Shown: one piece after another, positions 62,783 to 64,000 of the stretch
Layout: each line of letters starts with the position of its first letter
Numbering within the stretch: the first letter of the stretch is position 1
Origin: CAXXIC01 sp049315325
Lineage (GTDB): Bacteria > Bacteroidota > Bacteroidia > Bacteroidales > UBA7332
DNA: 64,000 bases
Assembly (NCBI GenBank): GCA_049315325.1
Contig: JBMOKJ010000014.1
Coordinates: 1-64,000 of the forward strand
Direction: 5' to 3'
The notes under the pieces: model-generated
Told to the model about the DNA's origin: nothing
What the model saw: only the letters and a program-made list of their open reading frames with translations
Databases searched by the model: none
Translations under genes and position numbers: made by a program

Positions 62783-63310
62783 ATGAGTGATTTGCTGAAT
62801 AATTCTTATTTGCATGTAATGGGCAGCACGTTGGCTGTCTATTTGTTTATCGTTGTTGCCATTCGTCTGTTTGGAAAGAAAGAATTGGCGCAACTTTCGG
62901 TGGTCGATTTGGTGTTTATTCTCCTCATTAGCAATGCAGTGCAAAATGCGATGGTTGGTCCCGACACTACGCTTTCGAGTGGATTGGTCGCCGCAACCAC
63001 ACTTTTTGTAGTGAATTATCTCTTCAAATATTTGCAATACCGCTATCCGAAATTCGGCAAAGTGATCCAAGGCGATGCCACCATGTTGGTCTATAAAGGC
63101 AGGATGATTGCAGCGCACATGGATAAAGCGAGAATCAGTGTCGATGAATTGATGGAAGCGATTAGAGAGCACGGTGTAGCCTCTGTCGAAGAGGTCGATT
63201 TAGCTATTATGGAGGTTGATGGCAGCATCAGCGTTTTGTCGGATCAATACAGAAATAAATCCACAAGAAGGAGACGTAGTCATAAAGTGGTTTCAAAGCA
63301 AACCGATTGA
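62783..63310 (+). CDS. DUF421 membrane protein (YetF-like)
   Basis: A 175-residue protein: three N-terminal helices (LAVYLFIVVAIRLFGKKELAQLSVVDLVFILLISNAVQNAMVG, then VAATTLFVVNYLFKYLQYRYP) and a cytoplasmic domain (GDATMLVYKGRMIAAHMDKARISVDELMEAIREHGV...VDLAIMEVDGSISVL). It matches the YetF/DUF421 family, linked to spore or stress physiology elsewhere but without a defined role here. A basic Arg-rich tail ends the chain. Confidence 0.92.
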   Translation: MSDLLNNSYLHVMGSTLAVYLFIVVAIRLFGKKELAQLSVVDLVFILLISNAVQNAMVGPDTTLSSGLVAATTLFVVNYLFKYLQYRYPKFGKVIQGDATMLVYKGRMIAAHMDKARISVDELMEAIREHGVASVEEVDLAIMEVDGSISVLSDQYRNKSTRRRRSHKVVSKQTD

Positions 63311-63337
63311 ACGGTAGTTTAACAAAAAATCCCGGAT

Positions 63338-63817
63338 ATGGAAATACTCAATTTTACACGAAATGCATCGAAATCAACGATTTACGAGGAAATTATACCA
63401 CAAATCGAAGCATTAATTGCTGGTGAAGATGATTTGATTGCAAATCTAGCTAATGTTTCGGCAGTACTTAAAGAGTCTTTGGGTTTCTTTTGGGTAGGCT
63501 TTTATTTGGTAAAAAACGAGGTGTTGATATTGGGTCCGTTTCAAGGACTGTTGGCGTGCACAAAAATACAATATGGTAAAGGGGTTTGTGGAAAAGCGTG
63601 GTCGGAGTCTCGTTCGATTGTGGTGCCTGATGTCGATGCTTTTCCAGGTCACATTGCCTGTTCTTCTTTATCACGTTCCGAGATTGTATTGCCTATATAT
63701 AAAGACAATAAGGTGGTTGCAGTGCTTGATGTTGATAGCGAAAAACTGAACGATTTTGACGAAATTGATGAGAGAGAATTGAACAAAATTGTTAGATTAA
63801 TCGAAGAAAAATTGTAA
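63338..63817 (+). CDS. Free methionine-(R)-sulfoxide reductase (GAF domain)
   Basis: A 159-residue single GAF domain. The pattern ACTKIQYGKGVCGKAW and HIACSSLSRSEIVLPI places three cysteines as in fRMsr enzymes, which reduce free Met-(R)-sulfoxide using thioredoxin. Length and FFWVGFYLVKNEVLILGPFQG also match. It follows the DUF421 gene by 27 bases. Confidence 0.92.
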   Translation: MEILNFTRNASKSTIYEEIIPQIEALIAGEDDLIANLANVSAVLKESLGFFWVGFYLVKNEVLILGPFQGLLACTKIQYGKGVCGKAWSESRSIVVPDVDAFPGHIACSSLSRSEIVLPIYKDNKVVAVLDVDSEKLNDFDEIDERELNKIVRLIEEKL

Positions 63818-63911
63818 TTTTGTCCAACTTTCTGATTTTGTTCAAAAAATAGATCAGATTTTTGAATCAACTACATACACTTTATATTATATTATTAACC
63901 CAAATTAGAAA

Positions 63912-64000
63912 ATGAACGACGTTTCAATCTTAAACAAAGCTGCTGACAATATCAGAATTTTGGCGGCTTCGATGGTCGAGAAGGCAAAATCGGGACACCC
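63912..64000 (+). CDS. tkt: Transketolase, N-terminal start only
   Basis: The frame opens MNDVSILNKAADNIRILAAS and reads on to VEKAKSGHP at the window edge. The KAKSGHP block is the start of the ThDP-binding region of transketolase. The upstream 95 bases are AT-rich and hold its leader. Only 29 codons are visible. Confidence 0.85.
   Translation, partial: MNDVSILNKAADNIRILAASMVEKAKSGH

Overview
The window is chromosomal DNA of an anaerobic Bacteroidota (Bacteroidales). I would guess a Paludibacter-like fermenter, but the genus is not proven. The case rests on sprA, gldD and gldE (type IX secretion and gliding), a fused feoAB, the order bamD-rpoZ-DUF4293, a single-chain pyruvate:ferredoxin oxidoreductase, a classical menaquinone cluster, and many promoters of the Bacteroidota form TTTG-N19/20-TAnnTTTG.

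Layout: 0-1.4 kb is a likely accessory edge, with a truncated gene, a serine recombinase, and a tRNA-Lys whose 3' end faces this segment. 1.5-13.2 kb holds a NamZ-like muramidase, an HD hydrolase, a type IIG restriction-modification enzyme with an AT-rich specificity half, nifJ, an AAA ATPase and a GHL10 hydrolase. 13.3-15.1 kb is bamD-rpoZ-DUF4293. 15.1-22.2 kb is a minus-strand menaquinone operon (menF-D-B-C-E plus an acyltransferase). 22.3-28.8 kb has a DEAD-box helicase, recJ, recQ, a Cys-cluster protein and ruvA. 28.8-37.8 kb is the 2458-residue sprA and rmuC.

38-45.3 kb is a metal and redox cluster: a hemerythrin protein overlapping a LuxR regulator, feoAB, a small FeoB-associated Cys protein, an HMA-AraC regulator and a permease ending in an HMA domain. 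Two palindromic repeat families (called P and S here) alternate with its gene blocks. 45.3-49.3 kb is ssb, an unknown exported protein, gldE, gldD and an Sfp-type transferase. 49.5-64 kb holds a TlpA-like lipoprotein, a PH protein, a YigZ protein, a small barrel, a cysteine-free sirtuin, three tandem FKBP isomerases aimed at three compartments, a CCA-adding-type enzyme, an unknown lipoprotein, glnS-TPR-dedA, a candidate small RNA, DUF1456, DUF421, free-Met-sulfoxide reductase and the start of transketolase.

How the parts connect: SprA, GldD and GldE belong to the secretion and gliding machinery, and BamD would assemble outer-membrane barrels. NifJ and the men genes fit anaerobic pyruvate oxidation with quinone respiration. 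The 38-45 kb cluster looks like iron import plus copper/zinc export with its own regulators. The most unusual feature is the density of palindromic intergenic elements, at least ten, in positions that partition operons. Nothing was run computationally: family names come from recognising motifs and coordinates from counting.
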